Shown: positions 34,708 through 44,146, counted from the first letter of the stretch. The stretch: 64,000 nt of DNA from Streptomyces panaciradicis (GCF_023516615.1 NZ_JAMGBF010000013.1:1-64000), one strand, 5' to 3'. The notes: generated by a model not told the origin, from the sequence alone. Numbers and translations: made by a program.

Positions 34708-36294
34708 ATGAACAGCATCGACCGCCGCTCCGTCCTGCTGGGCGGACTCGGCGCCGCGGGCGCGGGCGCGCTCGCCGCGTGCAGCAGCGGCTCCGGCGGC
34801 TCCAGCGGCGCCCCTTCCCTGGTCAGCCCCGACGACAAGGTGGTGGCCGCCACCGACAGGAAGCGCAGGACCACCGGCACGGTGCGGCAGGTGACCCTGA
34901 CCGCCGCGTCGGCCGTGCTCGACCTCGGCGGCGGGGTGACGGCCAAGAGCTGGGCCTTCAGCGGACGCACCCCGGGCAAGGAGATCCGGTTGTCGGCCGG
35001 GGACACGCTGGCCGCCGAACTCTCCAACCAACTGCCGGACCGGACCACCACCTCGATCCACTGGCACGGCATCGCTCTGCGCGCCGACATGGACGGTGTG
35101 CCCCCGGCCACCCAGACCGCCGTACGAGCAGGCCGCACCTTCACCTACCGCTTCATCGCCGACGCCCCCGGCACCTACTTCCTCCACCCGCACGTCGGCG
35201 TCCAGCTCGACCGCGGCCTCTACGCCCCGCTGATCGTCGAGGACCCCAAAGAGCCGCTGTCGTACGACGACGAATGGGTGGTCGTCCTCGACGACTGGGT
35301 CGACGGTGTCACCGGTACCCCCGACCAGGTCTTCGCCGAACTCAGGCAGGGCATGGGCGGGATGGACATGGGCGGCGGAGGTACGAGCGGAGGAAGCATG
35401 GGCGGGATGAACTCCTCACCCTCACCCTCCGCCGCCTCCTCCGGCGGCATGTCGATGAGGTTCATGCTCAGTGGCGCCGAGAGCGAGCTGCTCGGCGGCG
35501 ACGCCGGCGACGTCACGTACCCGTACCACCTGGTCAACGGCCGCATCCCGGCCGACCCTCACATCTACACCGGCAAGCCCGGCAAGCGCGTCCGGCTGCG
35601 CATCATCAACGCGGGCGGCGACACCGCGTACCGGGTGGCGCTCGGCGGCCACAAGCTGACCGTCACCCACACCGACGGCTTCCCGGTCCAGCACCAGCAG
35701 GCCGACGCCCTGCTGGTCGGCATGGGGGAGCGCTACGACGTCCTGGTGACCCTCGCCGACGGGGTCTTCCCGTTGGTCGCGCTGGCGGAGGGCAAGGGCG
35801 CCGGTGGGATGGCGCTGGTGCGCACCGGGTCCGGCAGCGCGCCGAAGTCGACCGTGGGTCCTGCGGAGCTCAACGGCATGATCATGACCGCCGCGCAGCT
35901 GAAGGCGGCGGACGACGTCCGGCTCGACGCGAAGAAGGTCGACCGAGTGCACCGCATCGAGCTGACCGGCGGGATGATGCACTACGACTGGGGCATCAAC
36001 GGCAAGCGGTTCGACATGAGCAACCCGACGGCGAACCCCATCCCGGTCGAGCAGGGCCAGCGCGTGCGGCTGGACTTCGTGAACACGACCACCATGTGGC
36101 ACCCGATGCACCTGCACGGCCACACCTACCAACTGGGCACCGGCGGCCCGCGCAAGGACACCACCCTCGTGCTGCCCAAGAAGACGGTGTCGGTCCACTT
36201 CGACGCCGACAACCCCGGCCAGTGGATGCTGCACTGCCACAACGCGTACCACGGTGAGGCCGGGATGATGGCGCTCGTGGCCTACCAGGCCTGA
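34708..36294 (+). CDS. Multicopper oxidase (CueO/laccase-like), Tat lipoprotein
   Basis: 528-residue enzyme likely oxidising Cu(I) or phenolics outside the membrane. The signal has twin arginines (IDRRSVLLGGLG) and a lipobox LAACSSG. All four copper-binding motifs are present: SIHWHGIAL, FLHPHVGVQ, MWHPMHLHGHTY and MLHCHNAYHGEAGMM. A Met/Gly-rich loop (GMGGMDMGGGGTSGGSMGGM, about 220-240) resembles the CueO methionine insert. ATG start with AAGAGGA upstream. Copper regulation follows from the CsoR-type operator. Confidence 0.93.
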   Translation: MNSIDRRSVLLGGLGAAGAGALAACSSGSGGSSGAPSLVSPDDKVVAATDRKRRTTGTVRQVTLTAASAVLDLGGGVTAKSWAFSGRTPGKEIRLSAGDTLAAELSNQLPDRTTTSIHWHGIALRADMDGVPPATQTAVRAGRTFTYRFIADAPGTYFLHPHVGVQLDRGLYAPLIVEDPKEPLSYDDEWVVVLDDWVDGVTGTPDQVFAELRQGMGGMDMGGGGTSGGSMGGMNSSPSPSAASSGGMSMRFMLSGAESELLGGDAGDVTYPYHLVNGRIPADPHIYTGKPGKRVRLRIINAGGDTAYRVALGGHKLTVTHTDGFPVQHQQADALLVGMGERYDVLVTLADGVFPLVALAEGKGAGGMALVRTGSGSAPKSTVGPAELNGMIMTAAQLKAADDVRLDAKKVDRVHRIELTGGMMHYDWGINGKRFDMSNPTANPIPVEQGQRVRLDFVNTTTMWHPMHLHGHTYQLGTGGPRKDTTLVLPKKTVSVHFDADNPGQWMLHCHNAYHGEAGMMALVAYQA

Positions 36295-36507
36295 CGACGG
36301 ATCCCCCCGGCCGGCACCGTTTTCGGGACACGGCCGGCCGGCGGGGTTCATCCCGACTGTTCCAGGTCGGGGCAGGTGCCGTACGTCAAAGGCGCGCGGG
36401 TCGGCGTATGGGCCCGGTCAACGGTGCTCGGATCCGGTCGGAGACGAGGTTGTCTCTATCCGTCCGATCCGCTCGGGGATACCCGCACCTCACTCCAGGA
36501 GTTCACG

Positions 36508-36591
36508 ATGGCCGATCTGGCCTTCGTCGTCACCATGATCGTGTGCTTCGCGCTGGTGGCTCTCGTCGCCAAGGGGGTGACGAAGCTGTGA
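36508..36591 (+). CDS. 27-residue membrane peptide preceding kdpF
   Basis: MADLAFVVTMIVCFALVALV and a short basic end form a single transmembrane helix. CAGGAG ribosome site seven bases upstream. Such peptides stand in front of kdpF in actinobacterial kdp operons, and its stop overlaps a kdpF-like GTG (GTGA). The rest of the operon is missing here. Confidence 0.7.
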   Translation: MADLAFVVTMIVCFALVALVAKGVTKL

Positions 36592-36640
36592 CCGCAGAGA
36601 ACATCGTCGGCCTGGTCGCGACCGTCGCCCTGCTGGGAGT
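36588..36640 (+). pseudogene. kdpF: kdpF remnant
   Basis: The GTG overlapping the preceding stop starts VTAENIVGLVATVALLG, the N-terminal half of KdpF (K+-ATPase small subunit). After about 17 residues similarity stops and the frame runs into unrelated sequence opposite the Sua5 gene. kdpA, kdpB and kdpC do not follow, so this is a deletion scar. Confidence 0.7.
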
Positions 36641-36705
36641 CGGCGACCGCGACGCGGTCGCCGGCCCCGCCGCCCCTCGCATCGCGTCGACGGGGGGTGC
36701 TGGAC

Positions 36706-37692
36706 TCAGACGCCGATGCGGGGGCCCGCGGCGCGGCGGAGGCGGTTGGCGATCGCCAAGCCCAGCCCTTCCTCGACGGGCAGGGAGGCCACGATCAGGT
36801 CGCAGCCCTGTCGGTCGAGGTCGCGGAGGAACCCGAACAGGCCGTGCGCGTAGGCGGCCATCGAGTCGGGGACCGGGACCACGGCGTGGGCCTTGAGCGC
36901 GGCATCGGCGTAGGAGGAGGGCAGGAAGACACCCACCTGGTGCCCCAGTGCCTGTGCGCGCTCGGCTTCGGCGACGACGTTCTCGGGCTCGACGAGGACG
37001 ACTCGCGCGCGGGGCGCGTAGTGGGACGGATGCTGGCCCGGCACACGGACGTCACTGGTCGCGGGGACCGCGAGTGGATGTCCCAGTACCGCTTCCAGGT
37101 CCTCGCGTGTGACCCCGCCGGGCCGCAGGATGCTGGGCACCTCTCCCGTGGCGTCGACGATGGTCGACTCGACGCCGACTTCGCAGGGGCCGCCGTCGAG
37201 CACGCAGTCGACCGCGTCGCCGAGCTCGGCCCGGACATCGTCCGCCGTGGTGGGGCTGACAGAGCCGAAGCGGTTGGCGGACGGGGCGGTGACGCCGCCG
37301 CCGAAGGCCGACAGCAGAGCGAGGGCCGTGGGATGGGCCGGCACGCGCACGGCGACCGTCTCCAGGCCGCCGGTCGCCTCCAGAGGCACGCGGGGACCGC
37401 GGCGCAGGACCAGGGTGAGCGGTCCCGGCCAGAAGTGCTCGGCCAGCAGGCGAGCCGTTTCCGGCACGTCCTCGGCCCAGTCGCCGAGCTGCTCCGCGCC
37501 GCCGATGTGGACGATCAGCGGGTGGGACGGCGGACGGCCTTTGACCTGGAAGATGCGCGCGACGGCGGCGGGGTCCTCGGCGTTGGCACCCAGACCGTAG
37601 ACGGTTTCGGTCGGAAGGCCCACCAGGCCGCCGGCGCGCAGCACGCCGGCTGCCTTGTCGATGTCACTGAAGCTTGCCGTCACGCTCGTCAT
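36706..37692 (-). CDS. Threonylcarbamoyl-AMP synthase (Sua5/YrdC family)
   Basis: 328 residues, full-length Sua5 type: N-terminal YrdC domain (about 8-190) with GGLVGLPTETVYGLGANA, FQVKGRPPSHPLIVH and SANRFGSVSPT, plus the C-terminal Sua5 domain. Makes threonylcarbamoyl-AMP for t6A modification of ANN-decoding tRNAs. Streptomyces usually carry a shorter YrdC elsewhere, so this may be a second copy. Its 3' end abuts the kdp deletion scar. Confidence 0.9.
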   Translation of the reverse strand: MTSVTASFSDIDKAAGVLRAGGLVGLPTETVYGLGANAEDPAAVARIFQVKGRPPSHPLIVHIGGAEQLGDWAEDVPETARLLAEHFWPGPLTLVLRRGPRVPLEATGGLETVAVRVPAHPTALALLSAFGGGVTAPSANRFGSVSPTTADDVRAELGDAVDCVLDGGPCEVGVESTIVDATGEVPSILRPGGVTREDLEAVLGHPLAVPATSDVRVPGQHPSHYAPRARVVLVEPENVVAEAERAQALGHQVGVFLPSSYADAALKAHAVVPVPDSMAAYAHGLFGFLRDLDRQGCDLIVASLPVEEGLGLAIANRLRRAAGPRIGV

Positions 37693-37901
37693 TCTAGGTG
37701 CGTCCAGAACCGACGACGTCCATGATCAATCCCGGGTGGGGCGCTGACGAGGAGTTCTCGGTGAAGGGAGGTCGGGGCCGGTGACCCAGGTCACGGCGTT
37801 CCGGCGGAGACGCAGGTCCCCGGCCCCTTCAGAATCTCCCGCGAAGCGGCACCGCCGCAGGTCAGAGCCGGGCGGTGGCGCTTCGGCGTGAGGGGCCGGT
37901 G

Positions 37902-38468
37902 TCACATGTGCGGCGGCGGAGAAGTGATCACGAGGTGGAGGAAGACGGTCCAGGCGCCCGCCGCGGCCGCGGCGACGCGCAGCCTCCTGCGGCGCGCGGG
38001 CGTGATCGGGTCGGGACCTGGTCCTACGGGGAGGACGACCGGAACCGGCGCTCGTCCCGGCACGGCCTCTGGAGAAGCGGATGCTTCCGGGGCAGGCCGC
38101 TGCGGCGTGGGACGGCCCTGAGGCCGGCTCTCGGGCCGCCGGAGGCGCTGCCGCGTCGTCCGGCGGGGTGGGTGCACGGCCGTCGACGTGGCTGAGCCGT
38201 CCGTGACGGCCGGAGCCAGTCCCTGGGCGAGGCCGCTCAGGAACGCGGCGTAGGCGGCCCGCCGCAGACCGGTGGGAGTGGTCCGGCCGCTCTCCCACGA
38301 ACGCACCGTCGCCGCCGTCACACCGAACGCCGCGGCGACCTGTTCGTCGCTGAGCTGCCACGCCCGGCGCAACCGTGCGCGCTCCTCCGGGGCGGGCAGA
38401 GGTGCTTTGCCGTCCCTGCGGCGAGGGTGGGACGGCATGGGGTGCTGAGGCAGAACGTTGATCGTCAT
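37902..38468 (-). CDS. Helix-turn-helix protein with C-terminal membrane segment
   Basis: 188 residues. An N-terminal XRE-like HTH (about 35-75, DEQVAAAFGVTAATVRSWES) is followed by a long Pro/Arg-rich linker and a C-terminal hydrophobic helix (about 165-182, VAAAAAGAWTVFLHLVI). Start ATG of MTINVLPQHPM. The layout suggests a membrane-tethered DNA-binding protein. Target unknown. Confidence 0.7.
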   Translation of the reverse strand: MTINVLPQHPMPSHPRRRDGKAPLPAPEERARLRRAWQLSDEQVAAAFGVTAATVRSWESGRTTPTGLRRAAYAAFLSGLAQGLAPAVTDGSATSTAVHPPRRTTRQRLRRPESRPQGRPTPQRPAPEASASPEAVPGRAPVPVVLPVGPGPDPITPARRRRLRVAAAAAGAWTVFLHLVITSPPPHM

Positions 38469-38614
38469 GACCGTATGACAACCCGTCAGGAAGTGGTGTG
38501 ACTCTATGACGGGAAGTGCACCCGTATGCCGTAACCCTTGGACGGTTCCCGTGAGGAGGTAAGCCGTGGAACGGCCGACGCCGGTGCGTGCATGGCGTCG
38601 GAAGGGTCGGTCAG

Positions 38615-39361
38615 CTAGGCGGGTTCGGGGCTGATGGTGGACGACGGGCCGGTCTCCGCCGCCGGTTCGCTGCGGGTGGCCGGGACGGTCGGGTGCGGCA
38701 CCGAGGGTGCCGACGGACGGTGCACGGTCAGGGTTTCGACGCGGTAGGACAGTTCGGTGGCCTCGGGGTCGGGGGGCGGGTGGTACCGGCCCGCGCACAC
38801 GGAGAGGTTGACGATCAGGTAGGCGCGCCAGTGCGCTCCGACGCCTCGCCCGTCGGCGAAGACCTGCGTCCCGTCGAGGGACCACACCACGTCGCGTCGG
38901 CCGAACGTGACCTCCAGGTCGATGGTCGCGCCGGGGCGCACCGAGGGATGCCGGAGGTAACGGTGGCCCTGGCGCACGTGGTTGGAGAGTTCCAGGAGGT
39001 CCGGGTTGTCGGGGTGGTACTCGAACACGTCGACCTCGTTGCCGCCGTCCCGCCAGGTCCAGATCGCGGGCCACGCACCCATCCCGGTGGGCAGGCGAAC
39101 CCGGGTTCTGAGCTGGTCGCCGGTGCGGACGGTGAAGCCGTCCTGGCTCCCTTCGGTGGTGAGCAGACCGGCGTTCCACCAGCCGTCCGTTCGGCGGGTG
39201 GCGCGGAACGTGCCGGTTCGGGAGTAGGCGGGGTCCGCGGTGAGGTAGTCCAGTTTGTTGTCGCCCGGGTTGGTCGGGCCGCCGTCGGGATAGGCCCACG
39301 AACGGCCCGCGACCCACTGGCGTTCGGAGGTGAAATCGGCTGAGAAGACGACATCGCTCAC
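38615..39361 (-). CDS. GH16-family beta-glucanase-like protein without signal peptide
   Basis: 248 residues. The GH16 active site is EVDVFE (109-114) in GGNEVDVFEYHPDNP, with nucleophile E109 and acid/base E114; WAYPDGG, PAIWTW and DVVWSLDGTQVF are typical strands. The GTG start has GGAG eight bases upstream and gives no secretion signal; the upstream in-frame extension is arginine-rich and not signal-like. It could be exported by another route, act inside, or have lost its signal. Confidence 0.8.
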   Translation of the reverse strand: MSDVVFSADFTSERQWVAGRSWAYPDGGPTNPGDNKLDYLTADPAYSRTGTFRATRRTDGWWNAGLLTTEGSQDGFTVRTGDQLRTRVRLPTGMGAWPAIWTWRDGGNEVDVFEYHPDNPDLLELSNHVRQGHRYLRHPSVRPGATIDLEVTFGRRDVVWSLDGTQVFADGRGVGAHWRAYLIVNLSVCAGRYHPPPDPEATELSYRVETLTVHRPSAPSVPHPTVPATRSEPAAETGPSSTISPEPA

Positions 39362-39559
39362 GTGCGTGCTCCGTGGTGGCCGAATACCGCGTAGGGATCG
39401 GCCGAGTGCTGCCCGCGCGGAACCCCGGCCATGCTGCGGCCACCGCACCGTGCTGCCCTTTCGTTCTCCCGGGTGAGAAACGTGCGTCGTGCGGTCGAAC
39501 GCCCGGATGAGATGCGAATGCAGGCGCCCTTCGCCGCGATGCGCGAGCGAGGTGTCGCG

Positions 39560-41170
39560 TCATCCGCTCCCCTGCCCTGACGGGCCTGCCAGCAGGAGAT
39601 GTTCCATGGCCTCGTAGTGGTCTCCTTCTCGTACGGCCGTCCGTCTGCGCGTCAGTACGGTGCCCAGCACACCGCACAGGAAGCCCGCCGGTACCGAGAC
39701 CAGGGCCGTGGTGGTGAAGGGGAACCAGTTGAAGTCGGCGTCGGGGAAGGCCGATTGCGGGGTGCCGGAGACGAGGTTGGTGCCGGTGATGAGGACGAGG
39801 ACGCTCAGCGTGCCGCCGATGAGGGTGCACAACAACCCCGTGCGCGTGTAGCGGCGCCAGAAGAGGCTGTACACGAGCGCGGGGGCGATCGCCGAGGCCC
39901 CCAGGCAGAAGGACAGGATGGCGAGCGGCTGGAGGCTGCGGTGCTGGGCCACCACGGCGAGCAGGATCACCGGCAGGCCGACGGCGAGTGCGGCCAGCCG
40001 CGCCAGGGCCGTCTCCCGCTGCGGCCCCAGGGGGCGGCGCGTGGCCGCGACGTCGTGGGCCAGGGAGTTGGCGCATGCGAGCGTCATGCTGGACACGGAA
40101 GCCAGCAGCGTCAGGAAGATCGCCGTGGTGACCGTGGTGAACAACAGGCTCTCCGCGTGCGACAGTTGCATCCCGAACGCGGCCCGGGCGCCGAGCAGAT
40201 AGGCGGTGTTGCCGCGCGCGTCCGCGGCGGTGACGCCGGTCCGCCCGATGAGGGCCGTGGCACCGACCGCGATGACGACCACGACGGCCATGAACAGGGC
40301 CACCGTGGAGACCGCCCAGCTCATCGCGCGCCGCACCTGGCGTGCGCTGCCGGCGCTGTACATGCGCATGGTGACGTGCGGCAGGCAGGCGCCGCCGAGC
40401 ACGATGGCGCACTGGGTGCTGACCATGTCGAGGTCGCTGTGCGGGCCGTTGGCGAACTGCAGACCGAAGCGCAGGTAGGCGTCACCCGCACCGCTGCGCC
40501 GCGCGGCTGTGCGGAAGAGGGTCTGGGGGTTCCAGCCGAAGGTGTGCAGGATGAGCCCGGCGACGATCAGCCCGGAACCGAGCAGCATCACCGTCTTGAG
40601 GATCTGGATCAGCGCCGTGCCCCGCATGCCCCCGAGGGCCGCATACGTGATCATCAGGCCGCCTGCTCCGACGACACAGCCAGTCCGCATCGCACTGTCG
40701 GTGAAGCCGAGCACGTATGCCAGCAGTTGGCCCACTCCGGCGAGTTGCACGACCATCATCGGCACCAGCGAGGCCAGGGTGACCACGCACGCCGTGATGC
40801 GCACGGCGCGGCCCGACAGCCGTCGGCCCAGCGCGTCGCCCATGGTGAACCGGCCGGTGTGATGCAGGGGTTCGGCCAGCAGGACCATGAGCAACAGCAG
40901 CGACAGCAAGGTGCTCAGGGCCAGTACGACACCGTCGTACCCGCACAGGGCGATGACGCCGCCGATGGTGAGCACGGTGGCCGCGGAGATGTAGTCACCG
41001 GCGATGGCCAGTCCGTTGCGCAGGGGCGACAGGGAACGGTAGCCGGTGTAGAACTCGGCGAGGTCGTCGCGGTCCGGGCCGGTCAGCACGCACAGCAGAA
41101 GGGTGAGGGTGACGACCGTGCAGAACGCGACGAGCGACCAGGACTGGGCGGTGCCGGAGAAGTCGGTCAC
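39560..41170 (-). CDS. Sodium:solute symporter, acetate permease (ActP)-like
   Basis: 536-residue SSF transporter with 13 or so hydrophobic helices. SSF-type features include TGYRSLSPLRNGLAIAGDYI, AATVLTIGGVIALCGYDG and the core GNTAYLLGARAAFG region. GTG start overlaps the stop of the DUF485 gene (GTGA), a pairing characteristic of acetate/monocarboxylate symporters. Likely substrate acetate, propionate or pyruvate. Confidence 0.85.
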   Translation of the reverse strand: MTDFSGTAQSWSLVAFCTVVTLTLLLCVLTGPDRDDLAEFYTGYRSLSPLRNGLAIAGDYISAATVLTIGGVIALCGYDGVVLALSTLLSLLLLMVLLAEPLHHTGRFTMGDALGRRLSGRAVRITACVVTLASLVPMMVVQLAGVGQLLAYVLGFTDSAMRTGCVVGAGGLMITYAALGGMRGTALIQILKTVMLLGSGLIVAGLILHTFGWNPQTLFRTAARRSGAGDAYLRFGLQFANGPHSDLDMVSTQCAIVLGGACLPHVTMRMYSAGSARQVRRAMSWAVSTVALFMAVVVVIAVGATALIGRTGVTAADARGNTAYLLGARAAFGMQLSHAESLLFTTVTTAIFLTLLASVSSMTLACANSLAHDVAATRRPLGPQRETALARLAALAVGLPVILLAVVAQHRSLQPLAILSFCLGASAIAPALVYSLFWRRYTRTGLLCTLIGGTLSVLVLITGTNLVSGTPQSAFPDADFNWFPFTTTALVSVPAGFLCGVLGTVLTRRRTAVREGDHYEAMEHLLLAGPSGQGSG

Positions 41171-41598
41171 GGCCGTCCCTCCCCGTCGTCGGCGCCGCCT
41201 GCGTACCGGCGGACGCGCCGGGCAAGGGGGTCGACGTACCGGCGTGCGGTGACCTCGTAGAGGAGCACCGCCAGCCAGGTCACGGGGAGTTGGGCGAGGG
41301 CCAGCAGGAGGCCGGTGGGCAGCCCGCCGGGTGCGGGGCGGGTCATGAGCGAGGGGAGCCGGACGGTCAGGGTGAGGAAGACGGCGAAGTAACCGAGTGC
41401 GGCCAGGGTCGCCACGCGGCGCAGGCGTCGGCTCGCCCGCCGCAGCAACCGCAGATCGCGGTGGGGACCGGTCCACGAACGGGCGCGGGCCGGGACCCGC
41501 ACCTCGCTCGCGCGATGCGACTGCGGTGCCGGGCCGGGGAAGGCGTGCCGGGCGGGCCGGTGCTGCGCCGGGTATAACTCGGAGCTGTCGGAGGACAT
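41167..41598 (-). CDS. DUF485 membrane protein, partner of the symporter
   Basis: 143 residues with two transmembrane helices (about 68-83 VATLAALGYFAVFLTL and 100-120) joined by a polar loop, ending YVDPLARRVRRYAGG: the DUF485 pattern seen upstream of actP. ATG with AGGAGA upstream; stop overlaps the symporter start. Probably an accessory subunit. Confidence 0.8.
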   Translation of the reverse strand: MSSDSSELYPAQHRPARHAFPGPAPQSHRASEVRVPARARSWTGPHRDLRLLRRASRRLRRVATLAALGYFAVFLTLTVRLPSLMTRPAPGGLPTGLLLALAQLPVTWLAVLLYEVTARRYVDPLARRVRRYAGGADDGEGRP

Positions 41599-42171
41599 CC
41601 CAAGATCTCCTGGTGGTCTGGGCCCAAGAGGTGCGGACCGCGGTGTGTGGGGGAGCGGTTCGGGATACCGCACGTTATGCGGCCTGCGGGCCGCGCGCAG
41701 CGGCTTCCGGTGAACTGCCTGGTGGCACCCGGTTCCCGCGCTGACCTCGGGTGTTGCGGGTGTGGCGAGTGTGGCGAAGGTGCTCGACCGGGTGCAGCGG
41801 CGGCGTCGGGTACGGCTCTGTTCCGGGGGCGCGCCGGGGACCGGCAGGGTGATCGTCGTCAGGTGCCGCCGGGGGACGGAACGCGCGATTCACCTGGGCG
41901 GCCCAGTGTGGGTGCGCGCGGGCGGGGCAGTCGACGGTCACCTCCGGAAGGTGATCCTCCTCTTGCCTTCCGGGGGATGCAGGCGCGGATGCCGCAGCCA
42001 TCCCCGAGTCGGCTGCGGCATCTGGCGCTTTGCCGGTGCGGGGATGCACGCGTGGAGAGGGGGCGGCGGAGTTCGCGCGGAAGCGCCGGTCACGCCGCTC
42101 ACCGCTTGGCCAGGCTCGAGCGCCGCGATAATCGCATGTCGACCTGCTTCGCGTCCCCATAGCGTGTGTTC
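41599..42171. other. 573-base intergenic region with strong hairpins
   Basis: Between divergent DUF485 and SMI1 genes. Contains a perfect 12-base stem GATGCCGCAGCC / GGCTGCGGCATC (41988-41999 and 42011-42022) and a palindrome TCACCT-N5-AGGTGA near 41938. No supported gene was seen. Confidence 0.45.
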
Positions 42172-42852
42172 ATGACCGTAGGCATATGGGCGGGAGTCAG
42201 GGAGCGGGTGCTCCGACTGGCCGAACACCCCAGGGCACAGCAGGTTTTCGGGGCCCGAGGCCATGGCTTTCGCCTCGGCCCCGTCATGGACGAGGGAGAA
42301 CTGAACGCGCTGGAAGCGGACCTGGGTGTCGGCCTGCCGACGGAGTACCGGAGCTTCCTGCTGTGTGTCGGAAGCGGGGGCGCCGGCCCCGACTACGGTC
42401 TGATGACGCCTGTCCCGGGTGACAGCGGGTGGCAATGGCGCGGCATCGGGCTCGCCTTTCCCGGGCAGCCCACCACGGCCCGTTTCGCCGGACAGCCTTT
42501 CGTGGCGAAGGCACTCCAGGAGGAGCTCGACTCGCTCGAGACGCAGGAGCCCGAGAGGGAGGCCTTCGCGACCGACGACGCGTTCCGCCGCGCGCACCGG
42601 GCGTGGGACGCGCGCTACGAGGAACTGAGTGACGCCCAGGAAGCCGGCGCGGTCTTCCTCAGCGAGCAAGGGTGCGGCTATACGTCACTGCTGGTGATGA
42701 CGGGCCCGTACCGGGGCGCCATCTGGGAGGACCTGAGGCCGGCGGACCTCGGGATCAAGCCGTCCGGTCAGAACTTCGCTCAGTGGTACCGGAGTTGGCT
42801 GGAGCGCACGGAGCAGCAGTGCGAAGCCCTCCCCGATGACGATGTCGACTGA
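42172..42852 (+). CDS. SMI1/KNR4 family protein
   Basis: 226 residues. The SMI1/KNR4 fold is indicated by MDEGELNALEADLGVGLPTE, YRSFLLCVGSGGAGPDYGLM and the C-terminal GAIWEDLRPADLGI. In bacteria such proteins are often immunity proteins of polymorphic toxins or regulators; no toxin gene is next to it. ATG start without strong ribosome site. Confidence 0.8.
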   Translation: MTVGIWAGVRERVLRLAEHPRAQQVFGARGHGFRLGPVMDEGELNALEADLGVGLPTEYRSFLLCVGSGGAGPDYGLMTPVPGDSGWQWRGIGLAFPGQPTTARFAGQPFVAKALQEELDSLETQEPEREAFATDDAFRRAHRAWDARYEELSDAQEAGAVFLSEQGCGYTSLLVMTGPYRGAIWEDLRPADLGIKPSGQNFAQWYRSWLERTEQQCEALPDDDVD

Positions 42853-42973
42853 TCGCGTACGGATCATTTCTATCGAGCAACAGTTGGCATATAAACTTGT
42901 CAGGGTCTCGGCAAGGCCCGTCATCGGGCGGGGACCGGTCTCCACCTGGCACGCATCGACTTGGGGGGCGTCA

Positions 42974-43417
42974 GTGGCCTGGTTCTCGAAGGGAAGACGG
43001 GACGAACCCGTCTCCGACGCCCGAGACACCCCCGTGGCCTTCGCGCTGAGTCAGACGGACTTCAGGACTCTCGTCCGCGTGGTCGAACATGCCCGAGAAA
43101 GGATGGAGGCCACCGGCGGCAGTGATGCCGACACCATCCGCAACGCCAGCGGGGCCGAACTCCTGCCGGTGCTCTATCCCCGCGTAGGGACCGCGGTCGC
43201 TCGCGGTCACGGTGTCGCGATGCTCGTGTCCGAGATCCGGCATGTGGAGGCTGCCGTCATCAACCTGGAGTCCTACGGGGGCCACGAGACCGTCCTGGTC
43301 GAGGGCTACGCCCTCCTGAAACGGTTGGCCACGCTCAAGGAACAGGCCGCGGCGGCGGAGACGGTCGATGGCATCCTCACCCTGCCGCCACCCACACCTC
43401 GCGCCCCTTGCGGCTGA
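42974..43417 (+). CDS. Protein of unknown function
   Basis: 147 residues from a GTG with GGGGGG upstream (VAWFSKGRRDEPVSDARDTP). Mostly helical by composition, no membrane segment or known motif. Codon usage fits the strand. Not recognised. Confidence 0.55.
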   Translation: MAWFSKGRRDEPVSDARDTPVAFALSQTDFRTLVRVVEHARERMEATGGSDADTIRNASGAELLPVLYPRVGTAVARGHGVAMLVSEIRHVEAAVINLESYGGHETVLVEGYALLKRLATLKEQAAAAETVDGILTLPPPTPRAPCG

Positions 43418-43549
43418 CTCGCCGACTGGCTGAAACGCGATGCCACATGGCTGTTGCATATCGGCCGCATTGTCACGGAACGTCTGCGGGGCGGTGGGCG
43501 CACGGTCACGGACAGCAACCAGGCCGGGCCGGTACCGGTTGAAGACGTC

Positions 43550-43741
43550 ATGAACGAACAGCCCCAGCACGATGAGTACGTTTCCGGTGTCCGCGCCGTA
43601 CAGTTCCAGCCGTCCGTCCATGACGACAGCTGCCATGCGGGCACCGGTGTGGAGTGTGCCTGGTGTGCCCAGATGCAGGCCGCTGAAGAGGCGGCTGTGC
43701 GTGCGCGCCGACAGGACAAGCCCACCTTCCAGTGGCCGTGA
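43550..43741 (+). CDS. Small cysteine-containing protein, uncertain
   Basis: 63 residues starting MNEQPQHDEYVSGV; three cysteines in DDSCHAGTGVECAWCAQM suggest a small metal or redox site. Weak ribosome site. Could be a chance frame. Confidence 0.4.
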   Translation: MNEQPQHDEYVSGVRAVQFQPSVHDDSCHAGTGVECAWCAQMQAAEEAAVRARRQDKPTFQWP

Positions 43742-43900
43742 CGCTGGTGTCGCGGCATTGTCGCCGTCCGCGCATCGGCGGATATGACAAACACCGGATT
43801 GCATCCTCTGCGTGATGACGCCCGCAGATCGCAACTGAAAGCCCACCGACTCGCCTCTCCCACATCGACAACCACACCACCTGTGAGCAAGGAGCGCGGT

Positions 43901-44146
43901 ATGACCCTGACGACCCACCCGGTGATCAGCTCTCTCCACACCGACGACCACCTGCTGCCGCCGCCCAACCCCGCGCACCGGCTCCCCTGCCACATCGAGC
44001 CGCGTGATCTGCGCCGCCTGGAACTGCACGCGGTGCTCACCGCGGCCGGCATCGCCCCGCTGCCCGGCGACTGCGAGGCCATCGAGCAGATCAGTGCGCT
44101 CCCCGCCGAGGTGCATCAGGCCCTGCACCGGTGGCTGACCGCGTAG
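43901..44146 (+). CDS. Small conserved protein of unknown function
   Basis: 81 residues with a perfect AAGGAG ribosome site seven bases upstream of the ATG (MTLTTHPVISSLHTDD). Helical C-terminal half (DLRRLELHAVLTAAG, VHQALHRWLTA). Typical of Streptomyces small developmental or stress proteins but not assigned. Confidence 0.65.
   Translation: MTLTTHPVISSLHTDDHLLPPPNPAHRLPCHIEPRDLRRLELHAVLTAAGIAPLPGDCEAIEQISALPAEVHQALHRWLTA

Noticed and set aside
38469..40412. Long minus-strand extension upstream of the HTH protein (836 residues in total)
   Set aside because: Covers the GH16 and symporter genes in another frame; only the last 188 residues look like protein and have a sensible start.
41647..42162. 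171-residue plus-strand frame in the DUF485-SMI1 gap
   Set aside because: Low-complexity Arg/Gly/Ala composition and strong hairpins; no credible start.
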